Of a DNA stretch of 64,000 nt, positions 1 to 8,144 are shown one piece after another. Source of the stretch: Ectothiorhodospira haloalkaliphila ATCC 51935. GTDB taxonomy: Bacteria; Pseudomonadota; Gammaproteobacteria; Ectothiorhodospirales; Ectothiorhodospiraceae. Each line of letters begins with the position of its first letter. Position 1 is the stretch's first letter. A program made the translations under genes and the position numbers. The stretch covers positions 1,637,613-1,701,612 of the forward strand of contig NZ_KK214998.1 of NCBI RefSeq assembly GCF_000633935.1, in the 5' to 3' direction. The notes under the pieces are model-generated. The model searched no databases. It saw only the letters and a list, made by a program, of their open reading frames with translations, and had not been told where the DNA came from.

Positions 1-471
1 CACCTCACCAGTGGTGGCCTGGGGGCGATGGGTTTTGGTCTGCCAGCGGCCATTGGCGCCCAGATGGCGCACCCCAGCGCCCAGGTGATCAATATCAGCG
101 GCGACGGCTCTTTCATGATGAATGTGCAGGAGTTGGCCACCCTGCGCCGTTACAACCTGCCGGTGAAGATGGTGGTGTTCGATAACCAGTATCTGGGCAT
201 GGTGCGCCAGCAGCAGGAGCTCTTCTATGAGGGACGCCTGGCGGAGGTGGATCTGTCCGATAACCCGGATTTCGTCCAGGTGGCCCAGGCCTTCGGTATC
301 CCGGCGCTGCGCATTGAAGGCGTGGATTCGGTGGATGCCGCCATTGAGGCCTGCCTGGAAACCCAGGGGCCGTTGCTCCTGCATATCCCGGTGGCCCGTG
401 AACAGAATGTCTGGCCCATTGTGGGGCCGGGCATGTCCAATGACCAGATGATCGAGGAGGAAGTCGCATGA
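1..471 (+). CDS. ilvG: Acetolactate synthase large subunit, C-terminal part (5' end outside window)
   Basis: This is the C-terminal 156 residues of a thiamine-diphosphate enzyme that condenses pyruvate (or pyruvate plus 2-ketobutyrate) in the first common step of branched-chain amino acid synthesis. The open frame runs from base 1, so the gene starts before the window. Visible family marks are the TSGGLGAMGFGLPAAIGA segment and the GDGSF...N ThDP/Mg-binding motif (about residues 32-42 of this fragment). Its TGA overlaps the ATG of the next gene by 4 bp (ATGA), as in an ilvGM operon. The neighbour, an IlvM-like short regulatory subunit, is why I prefer ilvG to ilvB or ilvI; the fragment alone cannot tell them apart. 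Confidence 0.9.
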   Translation, partial: HLTSGGLGAMGFGLPAAIGAQMAHPSAQVINISGDGSFMMNVQELATLRRYNLPVKMVVFDNQYLGMVRQQQELFYEGRLAEVDLSDNPDFVQVAQAFGIPALRIEGVDSVDAAIEACLETQGPLLLHIPVAREQNVWPIVGPGMSNDQMIEEEVA

Positions 472-749
472 ACCCGCAATTCCAGTTACTGGCCCGACCG
501 GCCGATGGCAGTCTTGAGCGCATCTTGCGCACGGTGCGTTCCCGGGGGTTCGAGGTGCGGGACATGCATGTGCGCCTGGACGATGATGGCCATCGTTATC
601 ATGTGCGTCTCAAGGTGGCCGGCAGTCGTGACCCGGCCATGCTGGCGCGGCAGCTGGAGAAGCTCTGTGATGTGGAGCATCTGGCGGCGCTGCACACGGC
701 CGGGGCAGCGGATGAACCCGCCAACGCCCCCCGAATGGCCGCCGGCTAG
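468..749 (+). CDS. ilvM: Acetolactate synthase small subunit, IlvM-like ACT protein
   Basis: This 93-residue protein matches the short (about 87-residue) IlvM type of regulatory subunit rather than the 160-residue IlvH/IlvN type. A single ACT-like domain covers about residues 5-75 (pattern F.L.ARP.DGSLERILRTVRSRGF). The last 18 residues are low-complexity Ala/Pro/Asn and probably unstructured. It starts inside the stop codon of the catalytic subunit gene, so translational coupling is expected. Its role is to activate the catalytic subunit and tune feedback response. No further ilv genes follow; the next gene is on the opposite strand. Confidence 0.85.
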   Translation: MNPQFQLLARPADGSLERILRTVRSRGFEVRDMHVRLDDDGHRYHVRLKVAGSRDPAMLARQLEKLCDVEHLAALHTAGAADEPANAPRMAAG

Positions 750-784
750 CCCAACGCCCCCGCCCCTGTGTCGGCAGGGCTTTT

Positions 785-807
785 GTGGGAGCGGGCCTGC
801 CCGCGAA
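785..807. repeat. REP-like palindrome (GTGGGAGCGGGCC...CCCGCGAA)
   Basis: A short imperfect palindrome lies between the convergent ilvM and MFS genes. Its core GAGCGGGC...GCCCGC closely resembles the best-known Pseudomonas REP consensus (GTGGGAGCGGGCTTGCCCGCGA), with one base different in the loop region. Its position between two gene 3' ends is typical of REP elements. No second copy was noticed in the window. Confidence 0.6.
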
Positions 808-823
808 TGAATGGCCGCCGATC

Positions 824-2155
824 CTACTGCACTTCCTCCAGCCGCCAGGCGCTGGCGACGCCGGCCAGGGTGACCAGGGAGAGCACCAGGATGGCGGCGG
901 CGGTGCCGGCGAGTTGGGCCACCATGCCGAACAGGCCACCCACCAGGAGCAGGGCGCCGATCAGGGTATTGCTCACGGCGGTGTAGGCGGCGCGGGTCTG
1001 CTCGGTGGCCATGTCCACCAGATAGGTCTTGCGGCCCAGGCGGATGCCAGCATGGGCAATGCCCATGATGAACAGATAAACGGCAAAGGCCCAGTGGGTG
1101 GCGGCCCAGTCCACCCCCAGGGTGACCAGGGCGAAGACCAGCAGGCCCAGAAGCCCCGCCATGGCCCCGGAAAGCATGAGCACCTGGCGGCTGGATCGAT
1201 CCGAGAAGCGCCCCCAGAACGGGGCGCTGAGGGCGCCGGCCAGGCCGGTGGCGATGATCAGGATGCCCAGGCCGGAGATGTCACCGGAGCCTTCCTGCTG
1301 GGCCAGGATCACGTAGAAGGGCAGGGCCAGGGCGGTGGTCATGAGCAGGGCCCGGGTGATCACGAAATGCCGGAAGGGTCGGTCCGTGCGCATCAGGCTC
1401 AGGGAACGCAGGCCCTCGCTGACGGCGTTGCCACCGCCCTCGGTGGCGCCGGGGGCCTCCTTGAGTGCGGCAAAGACCAGGGCGGCCAGCAGCCAGAGTC
1501 CGCCGGCGATCATGAGCAGGGCGACGAAGAAGCCGATGCCGGCGTCTTCGCTGGCCTGGAAGGTCAGCCAGACCCCCACGGCCAGGGTGACGGCACCGGC
1601 CATGGCCGCTGCATAGCCCATCAGGGTGCCGCGGCGGCGTTTGGCGATGGTCTTGCCGAGCACGTCCTTGGAGGCCACGGAGTTCACGCCCCGGGACAGG
1701 GCGAACAGGGTCAGCAGCCCGATGATGGCCCAGCCGGCGGCGGCTCCGGTGAGTGTGAGGGCCACCACGGCCATGAGCATGACCGCCACCCCCTGACCCA
1801 CGCTGCCCCACACCCAGAACCATTTGCGCACCGACGCTCGGCGGATGTAGGCGGCCACGAACAACTGCGGCAGCAGGGAGCCGGATTCACGGATGGGCAC
1901 CAGGAATCCGGCCAGTGCCGCCGGGGCGCCCAGGGCGGCCATGAGCCAGGCCAGCACCAGGCGAGCACTGGCCAGTTCATCGCCGATCTTGGAGGCGGTG
2001 TTGGAGACCAGATGGACGAAGAAATTCGCCGGCTGCACCCGGCAGGCGGCGTCGGGGATGTCCTTGCAGACCCGGGCGTCCTCGTCTCCGGTGAGGGTTT
2101 CGTAGAGTTCCACCACGGGGCGCGAAGGCTGCTGGAAAGGGGGTTGTGCTGACAT
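824..2155 (-). CDS. MFS transporter
   Basis: This 443-residue protein has about 12 hydrophobic helices and the overall look of a major facilitator superfamily permease. A hydrophilic N-terminus of about 45 residues precedes the first helix. A basic loop (KTIAKRRRGTLMGY) follows the fourth or fifth helix, and GRFSDRSSRQVL in the second half resembles the MFS motif-A loop (G.f.DR.gRr). Substrate cannot be read from the sequence. It stands alone, convergent with ilvM and upstream of metA on the same strand with an 81-bp gap. The length is normal for the family. Confidence 0.8.
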   Translation of the reverse strand: MSAQPPFQQPSRPVVELYETLTGDEDARVCKDIPDAACRVQPANFFVHLVSNTASKIGDELASARLVLAWLMAALGAPAALAGFLVPIRESGSLLPQLFVAAYIRRASVRKWFWVWGSVGQGVAVMLMAVVALTLTGAAAGWAIIGLLTLFALSRGVNSVASKDVLGKTIAKRRRGTLMGYAAAMAGAVTLAVGVWLTFQASEDAGIGFFVALLMIAGGLWLLAALVFAALKEAPGATEGGGNAVSEGLRSLSLMRTDRPFRHFVITRALLMTTALALPFYVILAQQEGSGDISGLGILIIATGLAGALSAPFWGRFSDRSSRQVLMLSGAMAGLLGLLVFALVTLGVDWAATHWAFAVYLFIMGIAHAGIRLGRKTYLVDMATEQTRAAYTAVSNTLIGALLLVGGLFGMVAQLAGTAAAILVLSLVTLAGVASAWRLEEVQ

Positions 2156-2236
2156 GGGCAGGATCCTTCAGCGGGCGCGCCACGCCCATGGAGGCTGGCG
2201 GCCCTGGATTCGATGGTCCATGGATGGCGCGCGGGG

Positions 2237-3310
2237 TCAGCCCCGGCTGCGGTTCAGGGGGTTTCCCGGGTCCACCTCGTCACGGAAGGGGCGTTTGCGA
2301 TCAATATGGGTGTATTGATAGACGTTGCCAATCCAGTTGTTGATCACCGCCTCGGCCGTGTCGTGCCAGGTGTTGTCCAGTTGTTCGATGATGAGCTGCT
2401 CGGGAAACTCCGGGGGTACTTCGTTGCGGGCCAGGGCCAGGTTCAACTGTTCACGATGCTCTTCCAGGATCGCCTGACTCTTGAGGCTGAAATAATTCTG
2501 CACCACGGGTGGATAATCGGGACGCTCCCCCGCCGCATAGCGCTTGACCTCCCGCTTGTACTCCTTGAGCAGGCTGATGAGGTCGTACTCCGGGTGCCCC
2601 TGGAAGAAGACGATACGAAATTCGTCCTCGCTCACCGCCAGATGCACGCCGGCTTCCTCGCTCTCTGCCAGTACCTTGAGTCCGGCGGCCTCGAACTGCT
2701 CGCGGGAAACATGGTTGAAGCGGGAGTGGGGCACATCGAAGCGGGTATTCACGCCCGCCACCAGCGGATGAGTGCGATCCACCACACGATGGGAATACAC
2801 ACCCCAGCGCTTGAACCCCAGCGGGCTGCGGGTCTGGCCATAACGGAACTGCATCACCGCATGGGTGGCCAGGCAGGAGCACAGGGTGGAGGTCACGTTC
2901 TCGTGGGCCCAGTCAATCACCTGGATCAAGGGCTTCCAGAAGGGCTCCAGTGATAGATCCGGCTGAGTGACATTGGCGCCGGTGATGATCAGGGCGTCCA
3001 GGCCCTGCTCCTGGATCTGCTCCCAGGGCTCGTAATAGCGCTCCACGTGTTCGCGGCCCTTGGGGCCGCGCTCCAGGGCATCCAGGGTGAAGGGGTGCAG
3101 ATAGAACTGGGCGATCTGGTTGCTCTCGCCCACAAGCCGGAAAAATTGGCGTTCGGTGGCCGCCAGGGCGGCATCGGGCATCATGTTCAGCAGCCCGATG
3201 TGCATGGCCCGGATGTCCTGGCGCAGGGCGTAGGCACCGGCCAGCACCGTCTGGCCTTCTTGCTGAAGGCGGGAAAACGTGGGCAGTTCGGAGTTGGCGA
3301 CAAGCGGCAT
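2237..3310 (-). CDS. metA: Homoserine O-acyltransferase, MetA family
   Basis: This 357-residue protein of the MetA fold activates homoserine for methionine synthesis using an acyl-CoA. The nucleophile region TSTLCSCLATHA aligns with the E. coli Cys142 segment, making Cys146 the likely nucleophile. The partner His and Glu are in QGHPEYD (His239, Glu241). Two things are unlike E. coli MetA: the KK that follows LNLMP is replaced (LNMMPDAAL), and the acyl-donor specificity position (Gly111 in E. coli, Glu in acetyl-using members) is Thr115. Succinyl versus acetyl specificity is therefore open. It is about 50 residues longer than E. coli MetA, mostly at the C-terminus. It runs on the same strand as the ATPase gene upstream, with a 22-bp gap. 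A metY gene lies 35 kb away. Confidence 0.82.
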   Translation of the reverse strand: MPLVANSELPTFSRLQQEGQTVLAGAYALRQDIRAMHIGLLNMMPDAALAATERQFFRLVGESNQIAQFYLHPFTLDALERGPKGREHVERYYEPWEQIQEQGLDALIITGANVTQPDLSLEPFWKPLIQVIDWAHENVTSTLCSCLATHAVMQFRYGQTRSPLGFKRWGVYSHRVVDRTHPLVAGVNTRFDVPHSRFNHVSREQFEAAGLKVLAESEEAGVHLAVSEDEFRIVFFQGHPEYDLISLLKEYKREVKRYAAGERPDYPPVVQNYFSLKSQAILEEHREQLNLALARNEVPPEFPEQLIIEQLDNTWHDTAEAVINNWIGNVYQYTHIDRKRPFRDEVDPGNPLNRSRG

Positions 3311-3332
3311 GGTGAGGGTCCCGGTTCGGGGT

Positions 3333-4181
3333 TCAGAAAGTCTGTCTTTCCAGAGCCTTTTCGATCAACGCGTTGAACTGGTCTTCGCTATGTACCTGTG
3401 CCAGTTCATCCGTGGTGATGGTATAGCCGTACTGGTCCGCCAGGGCCTCGTAGCGGGGCAGGCGGTCGCGGAACAGGCGCGGGAACATCCAGCGCACGAA
3501 TTGATCCGGGTCGATCTGGGCCACGTAACGCAGGTTGTTTTCCCTGAGATAGACCTCCAGCTCCCGGTCCAGGAAGTCCTCCCGGTAATACAGCGGCTTG
3601 GGGCTTTCCTCGGCCCGCTGAATCAGCTCTCGCTCGTCCCGGTCCGTGGCCTTGATGTAAATGATGAGGGAGTGCTCGGCCAGCAGTTCCATGACGCCCG
3701 GGTCGTCCAGTTCGCACACGCTGCCACCGGCGTCATTCACCACATGGTCGAATCCATAGATCTCGTGAGCCTTGCGGATGAAGTCCGGTACGTCCCGCAT
3801 GGCGTTCACTTCGCCGTCGTGGTGCAGGCGCTGGCGTCGCTTGAACTCCTTCAGCGACAGGCCGCCCTTCTCCGGGTCGCCCAGCTTGCCCAGAAAGCTG
3901 GACACCGGCTGGAGGTTGTCCACCGACAGGTTGTTGACGATGCTGATGGAATCCGAGCGCAGCAGGTCCCGCAGGAATTCGATGTGCATCACCTGGCGCT
4001 TGATGTTATCCAGGATGGGTTCATCCAGATAGCGGGTACCGATGCGGTAATCGCCGGAATAGTGGAACCAATGGGCGCGTCGCAGCAGGTGAGACAGGCG
4101 CGTCTTGCCCACGCCGGACATGCCCAGCAGGGTGATGGATTTGTTGCGCCAGTGCCGGTACTCGGAGGCCAGGAGTTTCAA
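3333..4181 (-). CDS. Uncharacterised P-loop ATPase
   Basis: This protein of about 282 residues has a Walker A motif near its N-terminus (GMSGVGKT, about residues 16-23) and otherwise no domain I can name. It is rich in charged residues, with acidic and basic stretches and no membrane segment. The frame stays open far upstream, antisense to uup, but that part is low-complexity shadow. The coding-like part begins at a TTG (4181) that gives MKLLASEYRHWRNKS followed by the P-loop; no in-frame ATG or GTG fits better. The gene is probably co-transcribed with metA and is divergent from uup. A role in kinase-like or GTPase-like signalling is only a guess. Confidence 0.7.
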   Translation of the reverse strand: MKLLASEYRHWRNKSITLLGMSGVGKTRLSHLLRRAHWFHYSGDYRIGTRYLDEPILDNIKRQVMHIEFLRDLLRSDSISIVNNLSVDNLQPVSSFLGKLGDPEKGGLSLKEFKRRQRLHHDGEVNAMRDVPDFIRKAHEIYGFDHVVNDAGGSVCELDDPGVMELLAEHSLIIYIKATDRDERELIQRAEESPKPLYYREDFLDRELEVYLRENNLRYVAQIDPDQFVRWMFPRLFRDRLPRYEALADQYGYTITTDELAQVHSEDQFNALIEKALERQTF

Positions 4182-4325
4182 GGCGTGCTCATCAGGTGAT
4201 GGGTGAGTGATCCCCCATTTTACTGATGTTTGGGCCGTGGGTGTCACCCGGCTCCTCGGTTGGACGTTTGAGACTCGTGGCTTCCGGGTACAATGCGGGT
4301 CCGCCCAAACCCTGCCGGAACCTCC

Positions 4326-6218
4326 ATGCCTTTGCTGGTCATGCGCAATATCCAACTCAGTTATGGTCATCACCCGTTGCTGGACGGAGTGGATCTGACC
4401 ATCGAGCCCGGGGAGCGCCTCTGCCTGGTGGGCCGCAACGGCGCGGGCAAATCCACCCTGATGCGCATGCTCAAGGGTGAAATACAGGCTGACGACGGCG
4501 AAATCGTGCGCAGTGATGGCCTCAAGGTGGCCATGCTGGAGCAGGCGGTCCCGAAGGGGGTTGAAGGCAGCGTTTACGATGTGGTTGCCGACGGCCTTGG
4601 GGCCCTGGGGGATACGGTGCGCCGTTATCATGGCCTGATTCGCGCCATGGAAACCGGTGCCGACGAGGCCCAGCTCAAGGCCCTGGAACAGTGCCAGCAC
4701 GAACTGGAGGCCGGCGATGGCTGGATGCTGGAGCAGCGGGTGGAGATGGTGCTGTCGCGCCTGGGGCTGGAGGCGGACGCGCCGTTCCATGGACTGTCGG
4801 GTGGTCTGAAGCGTCGTGTGCTGCTGGCCCGGGCCCTGGTCACGGGGCCGGATCTGCTGTTGCTGGACGAGCCTACCAACCACCTGGACGTGGCTGCCAT
4901 CGAATGGTTGGAAGAGTTTCTGCTGGGGTTCGAGGGCACCCTGCTGTTCATCACCCACGACCGGGCCTTCCTGCGGCGACTGGCCACCCGCATCATCGAG
5001 CTGGATCGTGGCCGGCTCACCAGCTGGCCCGGCGACTACGACACCTATCTCACCCGCAAGGCGGAGGCCCTGGAGGCAGAAGAGCGGCAGAATGCCTTGT
5101 TCGACAAGAAGCTCGCCCAGGAAGAGGTCTGGATCCGCCAGGGCATCAAGGCCCGGCGCACCCGTAACGAGGGGCGGGTGCGGGCCCTCAAGGCCCTGCG
5201 GGCGGAACGCAGCGAGCGGCGCGAGCGTCAGGGTACGGCGCGCCTCCAGACCCGCTCGGCGGCGCCATCCGGGCGCATCGTGGCAGAGGCGGAGAACGTC
5301 AGCTTCAGCTTTGACGGCAAGCCAGTGATCCGGGACTTTTCCGCGCTGGTCATGCGCGGCGACAAGGTGGGCATCCTCGGCCCCAACGGTGCGGGCAAGA
5401 CCACCCTGCTCAAGCTGCTTCTGGGGCAGTTGGAGCCCCAGTCCGGTCACATCCGTCTGGGGACCAACCTGGAGGTGGCCTACTTCGATCAGCATCGGGC
5501 CGCGCTGGACGAAGAGGCCAGCGTGATGGACAACGTGGGCGAGGGTCGCGACCGACTCACCCTGGGGGATGAAAGCCGTCATGTGCTGTCCTATCTGCAG
5601 GATTTTCTCTTCGAGCCGGCCCGTGCCCGTCAGCCGGTGAAGGCCCTCTCGGGGGGCGAGCGCAACCGCCTGCTACTGGCCAAGCTGTTCACCCGCCCTG
5701 CCAACGTGCTGGTGCTGGACGAACCCACCAACGATCTGGATGCGGACACCCTGGAGATGCTGGAGGCGCGTGTGGTGGAGTTTCCCGGTACCGTGCTGGT
5801 GGTGAGCCACGACCGTGACTTCCTGGACAACGTGGCCACCAGTGTCATCGCCTTCGAGGGAGAGGGCTGTTTCCGGGAGTACGTGGGGGGCTACTCAGAC
5901 TGGTTGCGGCAGCGGCCCAAGGCGAAGGCGCCTTCCGCCACGTCAGTCGCCGCGCCCGCCGCTCAGGCCCCCAAGGCGAAGCCAGCACCGAAATCCGCCA
6001 AGCTCGGTTACAAGGATCAGCGGGAACTGGATGCCCTGCCCAAGCGCATTGAGGCCCTGGAGGCTGAACTGGCGGATATTCAGCAGACCCTGGGCGACCC
6101 GGATTTCTATCAGCGACCCAAGGAAGAGATCGCCGCCGTCCAGGCCCGCATGGAGTCACTGGAAACCGAGTTGGCTCAGGCCTATGAGCGCTGGGAGACG
6201 CTGGAATCGGGTGGCTGA
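4326..6218 (+). CDS. uup: ABC-F ATPase Uup
   Basis: This soluble tandem ABC ATPase (630 residues) has no membrane domain. The first Walker A is GRNGAGKST (about residue 35) with signature LSGGLKRRV (about 157). The second Walker A is GPNGAGKTT (about 351) with signature LSGGERNRL (about 440). Both Walker B segments read LLLDEPTNHLD or LVLDEPTNDLD. After an Ala/Pro/Lys-rich linker, the last 70 residues form a coiled coil (GYKDQRELDALPKRIEALEAEL), the DNA-binding C-terminal domain that marks Uup among ABC-F proteins. Uup is linked to ribosome function and suppression of precise transposon excision. I chose ATG 4326 because it begins the conserved MPLLVMRNI; an in-frame start 33 bases upstream adds unconserved sequence. 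Confidence 0.9.
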   Translation: MPLLVMRNIQLSYGHHPLLDGVDLTIEPGERLCLVGRNGAGKSTLMRMLKGEIQADDGEIVRSDGLKVAMLEQAVPKGVEGSVYDVVADGLGALGDTVRRYHGLIRAMETGADEAQLKALEQCQHELEAGDGWMLEQRVEMVLSRLGLEADAPFHGLSGGLKRRVLLARALVTGPDLLLLDEPTNHLDVAAIEWLEEFLLGFEGTLLFITHDRAFLRRLATRIIELDRGRLTSWPGDYDTYLTRKAEALEAEERQNALFDKKLAQEEVWIRQGIKARRTRNEGRVRALKALRAERSERRERQGTARLQTRSAAPSGRIVAEAENVSFSFDGKPVIRDFSALVMRGDKVGILGPNGAGKTTLLKLLLGQLEPQSGHIRLGTNLEVAYFDQHRAALDEEASVMDNVGEGRDRLTLGDESRHVLSYLQDFLFEPARARQPVKALSGGERNRLLLAKLFTRPANVLVLDEPTNDLDADTLEMLEARVVEFPGTVLVVSHDRDFLDNVATSVIAFEGEGCFREYVGGYSDWLRQRPKAKAPSATSVAAPAAQAPKAKPAPKSAKLGYKDQRELDALPKRIEALEAELADIQQTLGDPDFYQRPKEEIAAVQARMESLETELAQAYERWETLESGG

Positions 6219-6249
6219 GGCTCTCCGATGATGAAAGCGACGTTTCGAG

Positions 6250-6339
6250 CCCCTCTCCCCGGGGGGGTGAGGGGTAAGGATCGGCACAGTGCCTGCCTCA
6301 CCCCCCTCATCCCCTGACCTTCTCCCCCTCGGGGGAGAA
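6250..6339. repeat. GC-rich hairpin repeat (CCCTCTCC / GGGGGAGAA type), copy 1
   Basis: Two adjacent palindromes sit between the 3' ends of uup and the SprT-like gene. The first pairs CCCCTC...GAGGGG (6250-6274). The second is a 9-bp perfect stem, TTCTCCCCC / GGGGGAGAA, with a 2-base loop (6320-6339). The spacer CCTCATCCCC is shared, in reverse orientation, with the element at 34204-34258. They could act as bidirectional terminators, though there is no clear T-run. Confidence 0.55.
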
Positions 6340-6342
6340 TGT

Positions 6343-6891
6343 CTATGTGGCTTTTACGTGAGGGGCCAGGGGTTCTTCCGGGGAAAAACGCAGGGTTTCG
6401 CCGCATTTGCGGCAATAGTAAATGCGCTCCCCGGCCTGCGCCGTTCTATGCCGTCGGGTACCCAGGGCGTAGACGTTGCAACTGCAGCGATAAGGGAACT
6501 TGCGGGTGCGCCGGGTGGGCACCCCGGACAGATCCGATGAATGGGTCACCCGGGGCTCGAAACCGAGCCTCAACATGACCTCCCGCCACTCCGGCCCGTG
6601 GGGCCGTCGCCGGTCCGCCCCCAGACCAAAGCGTCGGTAAATGATGCTGTGGGCCACCTCATGAGCCACGGTCTCGGGAAAGTGATTGGCCCAGTCCTGG
6701 GCAAAGATGTGCGGGTTGAACCGCAGCGATTCCTCCCCGCAGACCACACGCCACTGACCTGCTGCACGCCCACGCAGGTTCAGAGCCACAGGCGGCGGTG
6801 GGCTGGTGATGTCGTACCAATGGGCGGCCCGCATGAACAGGTCATGGGCCGTTTGTCGGATGGCCTGTTGGCGGGCATCATCAAGGGGCAT
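6343..6891 (-). CDS. sprT: SprT-like zinc metalloprotein
   Basis: This 182-residue protein has the SprT layout: an HEVAHSIIYRRFG zinc-protease motif (HExxH) about 75 residues in, and a C-terminal zinc ribbon with two Cys pairs (CSC and CRKC) in the form FPYRCSC...YYCRKCGE. SprT-type proteins resemble the protease domain of Spartan, but no substrate is established for bacterial members. The ATG at 6891 begins MPLDDARQQAI and gives the family's usual length. A TTG 45 bases upstream (6936), preceded by AGGGG, is the alternative start. It is convergent with uup. Confidence 0.82.
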   Translation of the reverse strand: MPLDDARQQAIRQTAHDLFMRAAHWYDITSPPPPVALNLRGRAAGQWRVVCGEESLRFNPHIFAQDWANHFPETVAHEVAHSIIYRRFGLGADRRRPHGPEWREVMLRLGFEPRVTHSSDLSGVPTRRTRKFPYRCSCNVYALGTRRHRTAQAGERIYYCRKCGETLRFSPEEPLAPHVKAT

Positions 6892-7163
6892 CGCAGGCGT
6901 CGGGATCCGGGAAAGGGCAATTGAGGCGAGGGGCAAGGATAGCCCCTTTGCACGCGTTGCACCAATCCAGCGGGGGGCGTTCTACTTTTGCTTTGCGAAG
7001 CGCTAGAATGTCAGTTTTATCGACACAAACCAAAACCCCCAAGGGTTGGTTCCATGGCACCCGATGTGGGTGACGCAGCAATGTATCGCCACTTTATCTG
7101 CCCCTGGAACCGGCACTCATCAAGGGTATCCAATTATAAAATCATCATTGGCGTGTGAGAAAA

Positions 7164-7580
7164 ATGACCGAGTCGCTTGAAACCATGACTTCTGAAGAAT
7201 TGTACGAGCTGGCCCGCCAGCGCCGGGAGGACGAGCGCCGTCAAGTGGAGGAGGAGCGACGGGAGCGTCTCGCCCGGTTGCAGGCACAACGCAGTGAGGT
7301 GGTGGCCCGTCAAAAGGCTGAACTGGCAGCCCTGGATAAACAGATCAAGCAATTGGGGGCGGATACGGCCAAAGGCCGTGGCCGTGGTTCGAGTACCTCC
7401 AATCTCAGCCAGCATGTGGTGGACATCATCAGCGAGCGTGGCCAGATGAGCACCAGGGAACTCAAGGGCGAACTGGAATCCCGGGGCTTTGAAGCGCGCA
7501 ATGTCAGTCAGACCCTGGCCTACCTCAAGCGCAATGGACGGGTGGTGAGCACGGCTCGAGGTGTCTACGCGGCTGCCTGA
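7164..7580 (+). CDS. Hypothetical protein: coiled coil plus winged-helix-like domain
   Basis: This 138-residue protein is not one I recognise. Residues 1-65 are an extremely charged helix rich in Glu, Arg and Gln (pattern ELARQRREDERRQVEEERRER), almost surely a coiled coil. A Gly/Ser/Arg linker follows. Residues 80-138 (VVDIISERGQMSTRELKGEL...NVSQTLAYLKRNGRVV) read like a small winged helix: a helix, a turn, a recognition helix and then a wing. A GTG start three codons upstream (7155) is possible. It stands alone, with more than 200 bases of non-coding DNA on each side. A DNA- or RNA-binding role is inference. Confidence 0.7.
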   Translation: MTESLETMTSEELYELARQRREDERRQVEEERRERLARLQAQRSEVVARQKAELAALDKQIKQLGADTAKGRGRGSSTSNLSQHVVDIISERGQMSTRELKGELESRGFEARNVSQTLAYLKRNGRVVSTARGVYAAA

Positions 7581-7832
7581 TGAAGGCTTTGACCGCAAAT
7601 ATTATGGTACAACGGAAATGCGCCCAATATCCTGATCCTGAAGGGGAAAATTCGTTGGGCCCGCGTCCGGGCGGCCTTGAATACAGTGCTTCGGGTTATA
7701 CCGGTATGGCGTGTGGGGCGGGAAGCGGATAGACTGGGCCCATGTAGCGGTTTGAGTTGTCCGTTCGACGTCGGCACCGGCCCGCTGCATGGAGCTGTAC
7801 TCACCTGAAAGAAAAGATTGAGGTTAGGATCA

Positions 7833-8039
7833 ATGTCTACCGGTACTGTAAAGTGGTTTAATGAAACGAAGGGCTTTGGGTTTATCGCCCCCGCAGATGG
7901 CGGTGCCGACGTGTTCGTGCATTACTCAGCGATCTCCGCTGATGGCTTCAAGACCCTGGCGGAAGGTCAGAAGGTCAACTACCAGGTTCAGCAGGGCCCC
8001 AAGGGTCTGCAGGCCGTTAACGTGACCGTTGAAGGCTAA
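7833..8039 (+). CDS. csp: Cold-shock domain protein
   Basis: This is a 68-residue single cold-shock domain. It has the RNP1-type motif KGFGFI and the RNP2-type motif DVFVHYSAI, as in CspA-family RNA chaperones that bind single-stranded nucleic acid. ATG 7833 begins the conserved [10 protein letters not shown] and has AGGTTAGGA just upstream. The 250 bases before it hold no other gene and probably contain the promoter and a long 5' leader, as is common for csp genes. A strong intrinsic terminator follows within 25 bases of the stop. Confidence 0.93.
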   Translation: MSTGTVKWFNETKGFGFIAPADGGADVFVHYSAISADGFKTLAEGQKVNYQVQQGPKGLQAVNVTVEG

Positions 8040-8060
8040 ACAAGCCGGAATTCGATCATG

Positions 8061-8102
8061 AAAAAACCCCGCCGGTGATGACTCGCCGGCGGGGTTTTTT
8101 TT
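8061..8102 (+). terminator. Intrinsic terminator after csp
   Basis: A perfect 9-bp GC stem (CCCCGCCGG / CCGGCGGGG) with a 10-base loop is preceded by A6 and followed by T8. It is the clearest rho-independent terminator in the window. The flanking A-run and T-run mean it can also stop transcripts arriving from the right, from the SlyD-like gene on the opposite strand. Confidence 0.93.
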
Positions 8103-8144
8103 GGGGCCTTACTTGGTTTCGGGCCGCTTCAAACGGGCTGAGGA

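Noticed and set aside
785..2152. Long rightward frame (455 residues) opposite the MFS gene
   Set aside because: Gly/His/Gln-rich shadow composition; the opposite strand encodes a convincing transporter.
4182..5582. N-terminal extension of the P-loop ATPase frame across uup
   Set aside because: Antisense of the conserved uup gene and without protein-like composition.
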